From Dipetalonema caudispina (taxonomy: Eukaryota > Nematoda > Chromadorea > Rhabditida > Onchocercidae): 64,000 nt of DNA. The notes under the pieces were generated by a model, which did no database searches, was not told the DNA's origin, and worked only from the letters and a program-made list of their open reading frames with translations. The position numbers were made by a program, and so were the translations under genes. The stretch covers positions 124,001 to 188,000 of the forward strand of contig JABVXV010000051.1 of assembly GCA_013365325.1 (NCBI GenBank). Direction: 5' to 3'. Of this stretch, positions 20,535 through 33,900 are shown in pieces (position 1 is the stretch's first letter; each line of letters begins with the position of its first letter).

Positions 20535-22713
20535 TCAATTATTTTTTAGCTGAATTAAACCAACAGTCTTTCTCAGAATCTGTTGTTCAAATGTTTGGAA
20601 TAAAATTTCAATTACTAGTGAAAAATGCAAGGAAATCTGATAACCTGACAAAAATCGACCTGTCATAACAAATATCCACATTGTGTCACAAGAATTAAGG
20701 CAAACAGTAAACAAAGTCAAAACATATTTGATAGAAACGGACAGTAATCTCAAAGTAAAAATTGCAAATGATGATACCTTCTTTTTCTATGCTTTCAAGA
20801 AAAGAAATTTTCATTGATTCATCCAAATGTGGACGATATAGACCGAGAAGAGTTGCATCTGCTTCCAACAATGTTAATTCTTTAGTAGAACCCAAAAATA
20901 ACTCAGAAAGTTCGGGATCATGCAAACGAAGAAGGACCTTCGTTCCTATTTTATAACTTCTGAAAGATATAATTTTAGGTTGTTTATTGAACATATCCTT
21001 TGCTATATAAGGAGGAAACAATGTCGAAAGATACTTTATATAGTATGTAGTGGAATAAATTGTAAAATAGGGAATGATGAAGAACAATGTTTACATGAGA
21101 AAGATTACAGTATCATTTGATGAAAAAGTAGTATTGAAATTGGTCCTACCACACCATTCAGTTAAACTATTACAGAAAGTCCAACTATCGTACCCTTGCA
21201 AGAAAACTTGTGATAATGTGTCACGGCCTGCTTAGAATTTCATGGATATGGGCCAATTGCACATCGAATATATTTCCAATCTTCTCAATGAAAGACCGAG
21301 GGAAAGCAAATCTGGTTTAAATTTCGCGGAAAAAAGTATAACATTACAGGGGAAAAAAGAAATCGGTTCAAAATAACAACAATAAAATCTAATTTCATTA
21401 GACCTCATTATAATCTAATTTTATTTTAGTAAAAATTATTAATATGGAGATTAATCAGGAAGATATGAATCTGGAGATTAATTAAAAACATCAATTCCAA
21501 GTAACTAACTCATTTCTCATCATCGGTGCTTTACACACAGCGTTAAATTTCAATCCCATATCGATATATAAATCATCCGCGATTCGGCGTACAATTTCAC
21601 CTATAACTACTCGACCTTCAAAATCACCAAGCTGTACAAATTTCGAACGTCGAAATATTTCTGCGAAACGTTTGCGATCCTGAAATGAAAAATTATGGAA
21701 AGAAAAATCGAATTTTACATTCTTAGGACCGGAAAATTAATTTGCTCTATTTTTTCCCATTGCTAAAAACAATATTTTAAAGAAAAAATGCTCTTTTCTT
21801 TAAAAAAAATTACCAACACATATGCAAATGAAGCATTACTACGTAATAAGTATCTCAAGACAACTTGAAAGTTTCAAGACTAGTTATTATCCTAATAAAT
21901 TTCTGGCAGATCTGAAACTAGCCTCTTTTGCTTAATACGATAAAGAATAAAAAGGTGGATAAGAGAGAACGATAGTTTTTAAATTATTCCCTATTCAGCC
22001 AATACAAATCAAAGGATATTTTACCATGTCATAAGTCATTATCTCCTCACAAACTTGTGTAAATTCTTAGAACTGTCTCCATCTCAGTTGGTTTCAAATT
22101 TCGACGACAAACTAGCTTACATTGAACTTCGTGCTCCCTTCGAGAAAAAGGCTGGATAGCAACCTCAGCGAAATAACGAGTACTTATTCAAAAAAATGGT
22201 AAAAGTCCTACAACCAAGTTGACTATATTATATTTCCTAAGCCACTTTCTGGAATCTAATCCCGAAAAGCTTGAAAAATGCACCAAAGACATGAAAAAAT
22301 TTTGCTACAAGAAACCATTTTCTGAATATTGTGTGCAAACAAGCGATATGAATCAAAATGAATGAAAACCGTTTTTAAAGAATGTGTGTAAATGGGAATA
22401 CCGTATAAGGATTGGATATGCGTCAGAATTACGTATTTTTGGAGACTGAACACGACTGGAAATATTTACCAAAAAGACAGAAACAATATCATGTAAAGTG
22501 AATTGCATAGGAAATTTGGGAATTTCGAAAGCAATATACCTGTTTGATTTCATTTTCATCCATCAGTCTTTCCGAGTATTGCTGGCGTTCATCGGACGAA
22601 ATCATTGATGATGTGGAAGGTAGTGCTTGGCTATCCGAGATATTGCTTCTCCAACAGCCGACCCGTTTTAAGGAGTGGAAGAGTTGCAAAAAACGAATCT
22701 GCGGTGCAAACAT
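20535..22713 (-). CDS. mrps-28: mitochondrial ribosomal protein S28
   Basis: This is a protein of the mitochondrial small ribosomal subunit. Exons: 22713-22540, 21679-21510, 20959-20778 and probably 20644-20535, giving 211 aa. The N-terminal 60 residues are basic and hydrophobic, suiting a mitochondrial presequence. The core FVQLGDFEGRVVIGEIV, DDLYIDMGLKFNAVCKAP, GTKVLLRLHDPELSELFLGST and LEADATLLGL follows the S28 family closely. The C-terminus is uncertain. Exon 3 could read through to a stop at 20695, but the sequence after a GTATCA donor looks intronic and T-rich. A TTTTTGTCAG acceptor restores frame to a stop at 20535. A second in-frame acceptor 15 bases earlier could add five residues. 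A TATCTTGCAG acceptor nine bases before the start codon suggests trans-splicing. Confidence 0.88.
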
Positions 22714-22747
22714 CTATCTTTTCTGCAAGATATTAATCAAGAATCAT

Positions 22748-22927
22748 CAACAACAAAAACATCCCAACTTCTAGTAATGACCAAAGATCATCGACACTTG
22801 TTCAACACAAAAACAACCCAATCTCTAATAAAGATCATAATTATCTATTTAACAATAAAACCAACCCAATTTATAGTAATGACAAAAGGTCATCATTACT
22901 TGTCCAAGAATAATAACCTCAATTCTC
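22748..22927. repeat. degenerate minisatellite, three to four units of about 48-55 bp
   Basis: Units start near 22748, 22803, 22851 and, partially, 22905. Each contains a motif like AACCCAATTTATAGTAATGA followed by AAAGGTCATCATTACTTGT. The array lies in the roughly 420-bp gap between the divergent MRPS28 and MBLAC1 starts. Confidence 0.75.
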
Positions 22928-23136
22928 AATTTAACCGCACCCTTAAATCTTACAAAGTAAACATCTGACGACTCTGATTTTAACGCATCATTTTTTCGGG
23001 TTTATTATGACAATTCGTTAAATTTCTACCCATTAAATTTTCTACGGTGTTTCTCTATCTTTTTATTTTCACTTCTGGTTGTTTCTATGAAATAGGTCTT
23101 ATTAAAATTTTACATGATTTAGTGGAATATGGTATA

Positions 23137-24484
23137 ATGGACAAATATCCAAAAGTTCACGTATTGTTGGATGGTTACTGTAGGGAGATAAAAAAGAATG
23201 GCTGTTCAGAAGCATCCGGTACTGTAGCACTGATTTTAACTGAAAGGAAGAAAATCCTGGTAGATTGCGGTGATCCGTGGAATGGTACACATATTATCCA
23301 AGGTTCATGCTTCATTTTACTTTTTCTTGAAAATTTTGTTCGAATTAAATGATTTGGAAAATTTTACTGGAATTGAAAAATACCAGAACTATATGACTTA
23401 GAATTAGAAGTGGAAAAGTTTCGAATATATTGGTATTACTTATTACGAGAGATAGCCTGTTTTAAACTCACTAGAAATACAGTACCATCATTATTTCCCA
23501 CTCAATCACATATCTACCACTTGGAGGAAGGTTGAATAACCAATGGTAGGTGATTACCGCATTTTTAGTTATAGATGATTTTGGCGATGCTACTTGGAAA
23601 GATTTTCGAACAAATCAGCAATAATCATCTAATACTTTTGAAACGAATTTTTACAGCACTTTCGAAATATTCATTAAATTGTGATGATATTACCGATTTG
23701 ATAATAACCCATGGACATAGTGATCACTGCGGTAATTTATCACTTTTCCAACAAGCCAAAATTTATATGTGTGATGATGTGGCCAAAGATGGTACTTATG
23801 AAATTTGTACGGTACAGTTGATTGTTCTATTGTGTTATTCTATTAAATATATTTTGTCTTACTTTTTTATCATACTTTCTTATCAACGATGATATATTGT
23901 TCAACGATGAGGTGGCAACAAATAATGTCTCTTTGCCATGTATCCTTCTTCCTTTTTTTCCAAAATTAATTCTCTTATATTAATATTTTATTGTTTCACA
24001 AGTCGTTTCGTTTTTTAAATTTTAAATGATGATATAATTGATGAATTAACATAACTTAATATACGAAATATTGCTCATTGCTATGATACTATGTGATTTA
24101 CTTGCAGGACATTTGGACATTAGATGATTCTGTGCAGGTAATATCAACTCCCGGGCATACTGATCATGATCGTAGTATCTTCGTGACAGGCACCGAATAT
24201 GGAACAGTTGCTATTGTAGGTCTGTAAGCCATTTTCATTTTTACGGTGATGGAAGAAGAAAAGTTTGTTAAAGGAAAAAAGAAATTTTTTTAAAAAAAAG
24301 TTATTCAAACAACTTGATGTTTTTAGGTGATATTTTTGAAGAGGAAAATGACGATAATAACTGGAAAGCAAACAGCAAATACCCTGAAGAGCAGCTAAAA
24401 AGCCGTAAAATAATATTAAATGAAGCAGATTGGATTATTCCTGGGCATGGTGGAATGTTCAAAAATAAATTAAAAAACATTTAA
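23137..24484 (+). CDS. mblac1: metallo-beta-lactamase domain protein, MBLAC1 type
   Basis: This is a predicted zinc-dependent hydrolase. Four exons: 23137-23302, 23657-23811, 24108-24219 and 24327-24484, giving 196 aa with all phases consistent. Metal-binding motifs of the fold are all present: THGHSDHCGN (HxHxDH), the third histidine in STPGHTDHDR, the aspartate in IVGDIF and the last histidine in IPGHGG. The order and the short length match MBLAC1. Family knowledge: human MBLAC1 has been linked to histone pre-mRNA 3' processing, and the C. elegans relative SWIP-10 acts in glia on dopamine neuron signalling. Which role applies here is not visible. Human MBLAC1 is longer (about 266 aa). The start was chosen at the first in-frame ATG before the conserved HVLLDGYC; a two-codon out-of-frame ATG lies just upstream. 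The gene is divergent from MRPS28, about 0.42 kb away. Confidence 0.9.
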
Positions 24485-26306
24485 TGTACCCTTTTCATGT
24501 GTTCGCATTTTTCTAACATCATTAGAGACTTATTTGAATATTTAACCAGAAACTGATTAATTGCTTGAGATAATTTACAAACTGATCTGATAGTCATTTT
24601 CGTCTCCTTATCAGTGTATGTACATGTACATAAATATATAACGATACTATGTAAAATGTATTTGAATAGTTTACTGAGTAGAGAAGGAAAAGGGCAACAC
24701 TTCACTGCAAAATAGTTGCATGGAAAAGCAATTCAGTATTTTCCAATTTTTACGCTGTTGTTGACAACAGGTTGTACTTCTATTGTTTGATTATTTACTA
24801 CCACCTTATTTACAATCATTTTCTTATTTTGTTTACCAACACTTCGTTTATTATTTATTTACAACTATCCTGCTGTTTTTTATTTTATGATTATTATCAT
24901 GAATATTGTATCGTGCAACGCATTGCATAACTTCTATTTAGCTATGTTGTCGATTGGTTCATTCGATGATTATTTATGTTAGTTTAGATTAAACCTCTAC
25001 ATAATCATATTTTAATTAATTACACTGGCAAATTAAAAAATGAAAGCAACGATGAAATGTATTTTCAAGAAAATGTAAATTTGGAGCTAAGTGCAATCAG
25101 ACTGAGTATGAAAAGCTGACATTAAATATCAGTGATGACGATGATTTCTACCGCCTTATTCTTCTTTTTTTTTTATGTAAATCGATCAGTTTCACATTCG
25201 CTTGGTTATATTATTCATCATTTTGTCCGCCAATCCAATCTTTTTTAAAAATGGTAGTTTTATTTTATTAGTTTTTTTTTTTCCTTGAAATTGATCAAAA
25301 ACGATTTTGTATAACTGATCAATTCTGTATTAGTATTTGCTCATTAACTTTACTTGAGGCGTTTTGTGTGTATATAAAGTTGGAAATGTACATGAAATGA
25401 AAGGAATTCATTATACATGAAATGTATCATCAGTGCATAAAATATAATATAATAATTTTGCTTGTCCATTATATTTTCGAATATCAATTCCATTACATTT
25501 TTAATTACGATATTATTTACGTTGTTCCTCATCCAATTTCAATCATTCACTTAACAAACTAGAAGATTAGTAGTGTGTAACCTTAGATGAATAAATGAAA
25601 TGTAAATATGCAATTAAGTTCAGTTTGTTAACGGCAACAGTTTTTTCAAGTTGGAATAGGCATGCTGATGTATAATTTAGTTTTTTTTTTTTTTTTTAAT
25701 TTAAAAAGGATCTTTGGAACAAAATTATTTTTTTCTTTTAAATTTTCGTTAGCTTTCATATTAACGAAAGTTTATTAGCAAATCCTTAGGTGGCAATCTT
25801 ATACGCAAAAATTTATTGAATATCAACAAGGATATGCTTGCTAAAGTTCATTTGTAAAGAATATTAATTCCATGCTACCAATAATGTTTTACTTAAGTTA
25901 ATAAATTTCGAGAATCATCCTTTTTGATTTGTTTCATTCATTTTAATTTCTTTTCCTGCTATTTTAGCGGCATCCACACTTCTTCAAATTTGTTTCTTCG
26001 ATGGCATTAAGAATATTCATGGTGCTTATAAGTGATTAAATCAATTTTTGAAATTATAAATGTGCGTGTAACAGTACACTTATTCTTAAAATTGATACGG
26101 TAAGATTGGTACGGTAGTTACGGTAAGACCGTGACATTCATTCCTTCGATAAGGAATTGTGGGATGGGACTGAAATGTAGCATTAGCTAATGTTGCGTGG
26201 AATTGTGCTCCTAAATTTGAATCTTTGTTGTGGTTGCAAATTGATTTCAGCAGTGTTTGTCTTTAATTGTTGGATTTCAAAGATAGGTTATGCTGTCCGC
26301 TACTTT

Positions 26307-26354
26307 CACACACACACACACACACACACACTCTCTCTCTCTCTCTCTCTCTCT
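26307..26354. repeat. compound (CA)n(CT)n microsatellite
   Basis: About 12 CA repeats run directly into about 12 CT repeats. Confidence 0.95.
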
Positions 26355-27902
26355 TTATTTATTTATATGATAAAAATACTGCATACAGAATTATCATTAA
26401 TAGGTGATTCATTTTTATTGGTTAAAAATTGATTTACAAAAGAGGAAAAAGAAACATCTGGCCAAGGATCAGTTTAATTGAATAGTGAGAATAATGGAAA
26501 ACTTGTTATTATGGTCCTATTTATGTGTGGGAAGTTTTGTTTGAATTTTATGATCTAAATAATGGGGAGTAATTAGCTTGATAAATAATGGTCAAATTGA
26601 TTGACTACTCTGAAGATAATTGATGTTAAAGTCATTAGTCCGACAGTACGAATACTGTTTACTGACTTATTGTTTATATTAAAACATTGGAAATATTACG
26701 TCAGATAGGGGACGATGACCAAATGATAGGCTAGGATGACTGATTAGTCTGATAATAATGGCTGGTTGGCTAACTAAATGATCAGTTTGGATTTTTGTGA
26801 ATACTCTTACGAATATCATTAAGTAGTACTAGTCCAAATAATTGATGATATGAAACAAGTGTTATTTTTCAACAAACTTAAAGTCCTTGTTAAGTACTTG
26901 TAATGACATAGCTGATTAACTAATTAGTTGATTGGGTACATCGATCAATACCATAATTAAAAATGTCTTTCTTTTCTCTACTAAATTTGTCGAATGTCGA
27001 AGTTAGTGACTATGCAAGGAAAAGTGTTAAATTTATACAAATTTAGATATGCTTAATAGTACGCATAACTGTTTATTCTTAGCTTCTATTTTTTAAATAA
27101 TTAAATAAATACAAATTTGAATTGTCATTCAAAAAATTGTAAAGATGTATCACTAGGAAAAATTACTATGGCATGGTTGATTCGATGTCAAACTTCACCT
27201 GTTTGTTTTTTCGCTGATTTGTTATAGGTATTGATGAGTATTTAAATATGTGTTCTTGATTTTATAATTTATTTGTTTGCGTTGCATCATTTTTCGATGG
27301 TTTCAATCATATTTTTATGATGAGGTTATGTTTATATTTCAACTTAAATGATGCTGACTGAGCTGACATAAATTTTCATTTCTGGAATTTCACTTTTCAT
27401 TTTGTTTATAGCAGATGAAATTACATGGTAGTATCAAGTAAAAAGAATTGATTTCGAGATATCTTGGGTAATTAATAGAAGCCAAAAAAAAAAAAAAAAA
27501 AAAATGAATTGAGAGAGAGTTGTTCAGTGAATCCTTAATGGTAAGTACTCAAGTAAGATAGGTTGTTTTTTAATTTGGTCAAAATTTTTTTTTAAAGGAA
27601 TTTACCTGCGTAAATCATCGCTTACGTATAATTTGAAGCCACACTCTATCGTGACGTAGTTATAGCTAGAAAATGATTATGGTAACGTGGATAGAAATGT
27701 CGTAATTTTGTTATGATTTTGTTCATAATCAGCTCTTTGTACATATGGATGTATATACGAGCAACATATATATATACGTAAAGTATCTAAACACGGGCAT
27801 GTCAATATTTGTGCATAGGGATACATATAAAAAATTTATATATGCCTACATCGGTTTTATTTAGAAGTTCAAATTCTGGTTTTTTTATAGTGGTTAATAT
27901 TA

Positions 27903-27919
27903 GTTTTCTTTTATTGCAG
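27903..27919 (+). other. splice acceptor immediately before the ACK start codon
   Basis: TTTTCTTTTATTGCAG abuts the ATG directly. It is either a trans-splice site giving an almost leaderless message or the end of an intron following a non-coding first exon. Confidence 0.5.
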
Positions 27920-30900
27920 ATGGGAGAAGGTGTGTATATAGAAGAAGCTCTTCAGGATGTACTGAAAGAAACGGATCTGGTAAATTTTGAACAGAAACTT
28001 TGCGTGGAGTTACAGCTATCACGCTTGGAGCATTTTGATCATGTTACCGATGACGAATTAAAAGTACAATGCTTTCTATATTAGGTTATAAAATGAAATA
28101 TTAACATTTTCAGCAAAATACCTCTCTGGGTTTAAGCTTCGAGAATTTCTGAGTTTTTTGAATTATTGGCGCTGAATTGAGTAGCTTTCTACTTTTCCAA
28201 GTAACTTTTCTGTCCAACATGCCATAAAATCATTCTGTTTCCTAGTCAAGAAACTTTAAAATACACATTTTAGTCTTACACGGGTCTTTCGCAACCTGCT
28301 ATTCGTCGACTGCGAGTTGCAATTGCGGAGAAGAAAAAGAAAAGTAAGAAATCGAAAGGGATTTTCTCGTCAATAGGGAAAAAGGAAAGCCGTGAAGTTA
28401 CGAAGGTTCTTGTACCGACTACAGGTGCAGCAGGGCTGCTGTGGACTTCTCCCGAAAATGGCGGTACTTCGCTGATTATCAAAGAAGAGGTAACGGGATA
28501 GTTAGTTTAAGCTAGGCTTGTCTTAATAAGGGAATCTTATTCAGCTATTATTTCTGTAAATTTAATAAAACACGTGAAATGCTGCAGTATTGTCATGCCT
28601 ATCATTTGCGGTATTTTTTTTAGAAGTTCTGTATGATACATGTAGTTACCAACTTATTATATAAAATATTTAATTTAAGTTTATGAATGAATATCAAAAA
28701 TTGTAAACTTAGTCTACTATTCAGTAAGGTTGATTAATTCAGCGTTATTATAAGCTCCTTCCAAGAGTTTGAAAGGAAATTTGAAAGATTTAGATGTGAT
28801 GCTTTGTACGTTGTACTGTATAGCTTCTCCATTGTTTCCAATTACAGTTAGTTACGTTTGTCAGTCTTTGGCAGAGTTTGGTTATTGTCTTGGTATGCCA
28901 CAGTTGTGTGATGTTGTTTCAGTAAGTAACAATTCTTCAGATAAAACTGATGGAACGGCTGGGCGAAGGATCATTTGCAGTTGTCAAACGTGCTTTATGG
29001 ACACCGAAAACGGGACAAAAATTAGATGTTGCTGCCAAAATTCTACGTGATTCAACTCCAGAAATAATTGAAGATTTGCAGCGAGAAGTTACGAATATGC
29101 AAAAATTAAAACATCCAAATTTAATTCAGCTCTATGGGATTGTTTTTTCAAATCCAGCTATGATGGTAAATCTTTTCTGGTTTATTTACTTTTCGGTTAT
29201 GATTGTAAATCAGTATTTTAGTGTTTAAATATGACATGACTGATGTCTCAATTATGTCACGATCAATGTCTTGATCATTTTACTTGATTGATAATCATGA
29301 TAAATTAATGAATCCATCATTTTCAATTTGAAGTACCGGAATCTAGGTATATAATTTTAGGTGGTTGAATTTTGTAATGGTGGTGCTTTGATTGATCGTT
29401 TACGGTCAACTCAAAAGCCTGTGATCCTGGTTTCAATGTTGATTGACTACGCACAGCAAATTGCAAAGGTAAAATATTGTCGCCATGGTATCATAGGCTT
29501 AGAATAATCTTTAAAAGCAGTGCTGGTACTATGGATAATTTACACATTGTAATTAATTTCAGGGTATGGCTTATTTGGAATCAAAGAACTGTGTACATCG
29601 TGATCTTGCAGCACGAAATGTTTTGTTAACAAACAATGAGCGTGTATGTTCACATTTTATCTATATTACCAGGGAAGTTCAAATATTCAAAATAAGATCA
29701 TCTGCCGGTGGCATATTAATATGCAGGGTGTAACTAAACATCACTCTTTTGAAGGAGATTGACGCATTTAAGCGTTTGTTTTTGCTCAGTTGCTTAGTCC
29801 GATGATTGAGTTTGGGAGTTGACATCTTACATAAAAGAAAATAAAATTTGTCGTTTTGTAATTGATCTAGTCTTCGAAATATGCAGTTGTGAAATGGACC
29901 AAACCGAACTTAGAACTTTCCATTCTCTTCAGGTTGCTAAAATCTGTGATTTTGGTTTGATGCGAGTACTGGAAAACAATGAAAGACTTTATGTGATGTC
30001 AACACAGAAGAAAGTACCGTTTGCGTGGTATGTTTTTTTATTTTTATTCTAATTCTTGTTTCCGGAAACAATAAAAATGATCATTTACAGAGTGATGATC
30101 AGCAAAAAGTGTTGAGATGAATAGCTATGGGAGTGTTATTGTTGCTGGGAATAACCATAGTCTTGAATAATGCTTCGGAAAAGCTGAGAACTCTGCCATT
30201 TTTCGAAGCAAAATTAAGATTTGTTTTATAGTAGACTAAAGCGTTCCGTATTAATTAAGAAGTGTAATGTAAGCATTCCACAATAGTTAAAAAGGAGCAA
30301 GCTTCAGCAGCCACCGTAAATTTACAAGCCGTAACTAGTGATAATGGTGCTTATAATATTTTACGAAGGATAATCTCCGTTGAAATGTAGGTTAAATGTA
30401 CTTTTCTTTTGAATATCCCAGGAACCCATTGCTTTTTGGATATGAAAGACGAAAGCTTTTTTGAGTTCGTTTTTTGGTGAGGTGTCAATTTTTTATTTTT
30501 TGCTGTAATTTTATTTTGCAATGAATATTATCACGTGTATTTATCCTTTGCAAAATATGAACTTTTCAGGTGTCCACCAGAATCTCTGAGGTATCGGCAG
30601 TTTTCACATGCTTCCGATGTTTGGTCTTTTGGTGTGACATTATGGGAATTATTTTCTTATGGCGAAGAACCTTGGATCGGTCTTCGTGGAGCTGAAGTAT
30701 CATTTTTAAGATATGATTGGATATATGTAATGATTAAATGCTGCTCTGACGAACAAATCTATGCTTTTTTATTTCATTATAGATCTTTTATGGATCTTCG
30801 CATCTTCATAATTAATTAGACAGGGAAAAAGGGATGCATTTAAAAAAACAGTTAAATCCTGGGTTGAACTCTCCCTCTACTTTTCGTTTAAGCTTGGTTC

Positions 30901-33900
30901 ATCTTTTAAGGTACTCACAAAACTAGAAGCTGGCGAACGATTACCGAAACCACAAAGATGTTCCGATGAATTGTATGATTTCATCTTGACATGCTGGTCC
31001 TTGGAAGCAAATTTAAGACCAAAATTTAGCGTTTTAAAAGGCATCATTTCCGAGGTATTTCGCAAGTGTTTTATTCTCTGCAAAGATGAAATGACGCGGC
31101 AGTCAATTTTACTGATTACCATGTATATATATATATATATGCAACAAACAGCTGTTTCCTTTACTCATAGTGCCAAATAAAATAATTGGTAAAAGTGCAA
31201 TCATTATGAAAAAGATGTTCATTCCAAAATAATGTTAGAAAATATGCTTAAATACGTTTAGATAATGTTTATGGTAGCCGAGTGTTGCGAAGCCTCCACT
31301 CCATCGCATGATAATGACTTAGAGCTGGTTGTTAATGATCTTGTTATTATCATTCATGGAAGGTTCTTTTTTCTTTATTTTGCTTTTTTTCTTCTTTACC
31401 AGTCATATCTGACGATGAATATTAATTTGAGATGTTGAATTTTTTGCGGATTTCTTTTTTCTTTGAATTCATCTGCAGTGATGATTGTAGATATCTCAGC
31501 AGATGACTTGCTCTTATATGGAAATATTATATCACCATATCGGCATCGTTTAGGTTATTAAGAATAGGGGTAACCAGTTGTTCTACAATAAAATTTTCTT
31601 TCATTATAGTGGTTTGGTTTGGTATGGACAGAACGTAAGGACGCGGAAATTTGGTTCATTTAATCGTTCATCGGTACATTTACGAAATGAACGTAGAGGA
31701 GCGAGAAATGCTGAACAGATGATTAACCCGTTTCGGCAACAAAATGGAAATAATGCTTATATTTCTAAACCGGTACCAGGTATCAATAGATTTTTGTTTC
31801 ATTTAGGATAGTTTTATTCTTCTGTTGAATATATGTCTATGTTTTACTTACGTTATGTGTTTATTTCATCAAATTTATCTAAATTTGAACAATTTGCAGG
31901 ATCATTTATACATGCTGGACATGGTGACATAAATGCAGAGCAATCTTGGGGTCAACCAGATTACATCGATGATATATATCTAAAAAATCCTATTCTGAGG
32001 AAAGAAGAATCTGCTTATGAGAAGTCATTTTATCTAATTACTAGTAGCCAATTAACACTATACTTAGCTTGTTCGAAATCGTATTATGTCATAATTGTTC
32101 TGTATGATGTAATTCTTTTTTTTTTTTTTTCTTCAGAAGTGGCCAGAAACATTTTGGACCAGAAATAATCCCTTCTCTTGTTGACCTGAAGCCACCTTTG
32201 TGGGTGCGAAATCAACCCAACAAGACTGGTAATTCTGAAGTTTATTTACGGCTTTGAGAACAATGTTGATTTTTCTCTTCAATGTCTTTGTCTTATGCTA
32301 GCCAACTGTTATCTAATAACTAAATTAGATCGTCTTGTACAGCCACTGATCGTTTCACAATTGATCAACGCACTTTTTGATATCGTTACTTTAGGTACCA
32401 AAGCATCTTATTCCAGGAACTGATTCATATATCGATCCTTTCGCACCGTTTAGCGTTTACTCATTTGATGGTTTGAACGACAACGAATCGTGCCAACCTG
32501 GCGATGGTTGGTTATACTTTTATTGATAAAATGGGTACCTAATGAAAAATAGCATGTATGCAAAATATGTGAAAAAAATGCTTAAGCATGTAAAAGAAAG
32601 ATTTAAAATTTGGGTTGTCAATCTCTGTGGATGTCGGTGTAGGGCTACACATTAAATACTACTTTCAGACGTGGCTTTTTTTACTTTTTTGTTTTATAAC
32701 CGGATAGTCATTTTGCGATTATCATTCACTGGTGATGGTTTCATCCGAACTTAGGTTCCGGATATAATCTCAGAAAAGTCTTTTTGACAATCTAAAAAAA
32801 TATGCGTTTCCTCATGCGATAGCTTTTGGTCATGGTTAATCTATGCTTCTGCTAGTATTGGAGAAGTAGTATAAAACAAATAATCTTGAGAATATCTGAA
32901 CTTTGGGAATGTTGATCAGTTTTAGGTATGACGAAACTTTTATCATCGTCTTTGGCATCAAATTTTTATGATGAACCACCATTGATGTCATATTCACATG
33001 ATGTAATTTATCCGCCATACGTAGGTCACTTTTTCGGTCATTTCTGTGAAACTGTTTCCAATAACAAGGGAGAGGAGAGAAATTCAAACTTTCACTTCTG
33101 TGTAATAGTTTGACATCTCAAATATGGACAGGATTGATGATCACATTCTGTTTCACTGCTTCCTTTTCATTAGTTTTTGTTGTGAAATTGAATTTAAAAA
33201 ACTCTTTGTCGTTACTGATGTACTTCTCAGCTGTTTCGCCATAAAATCATGCCAGCCAAATATTTGCATGAAACTCAATTCATAACTGCTACTTACCTAG
33301 TAGTAGTTCGAAAATGAAGATAAAAATAGGAAAAATGATAAGATGGAAGGGGGTATTATAGCCAAATAAAATATCCGAAATTGCAACAATGACATTTGTA
33401 ATTTCTGCCCGAACATAGATCCTTACATTCCTCATTTTCAGCTAACCCTTTGCCGGAACCAACTGCATCTAATTTGAATGCTTCAACTAATATTTGTCTT
33501 GCTACAACGGTGGCCGACGAAAGTACTCTTTTTTCTCTGCAATCTACACTGGGAATAAAGCCCACAGTAAATTGATGTAGGTTTAGGACGTAAAGATTGT
33601 GTTGATTCCACTCCGTTCCATGAAAATGATTTTCAGAGGGTTAATTTTTTGTGTCATCGTTATTCCTCTTATCTTTACAATATTTTTTTTTAGAGCAATT
33701 TTCGTCATTGCCGCAACCGACTCGATTAACATCTGACGTCACATCATGCAGGTTTGCATTCATATAAATGTATGGAATTCCGCATTATTCTTTGCACTGT
33801 TACCGTCAATAGCTTTTAACCAGCGAAAATGGTGTATATCGTGCAATATTATTCATATTGTTTTGTTCAGTGGTTCTTATACCGCTGTTTTTGAATTGCC

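Larger units (their letters stand above)
24485..27919. other. intergenic, about 3.4 kb, no gene seen
   Basis: This AT-rich stretch between two plus-strand genes holds a CA/CT microsatellite near 26.3 kb and a 21-base A run at 27484-27504. It should contain the MBLAC1 3' UTR and the ACK promoter. Reading frames are short and without domains. Confidence 0.4.
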
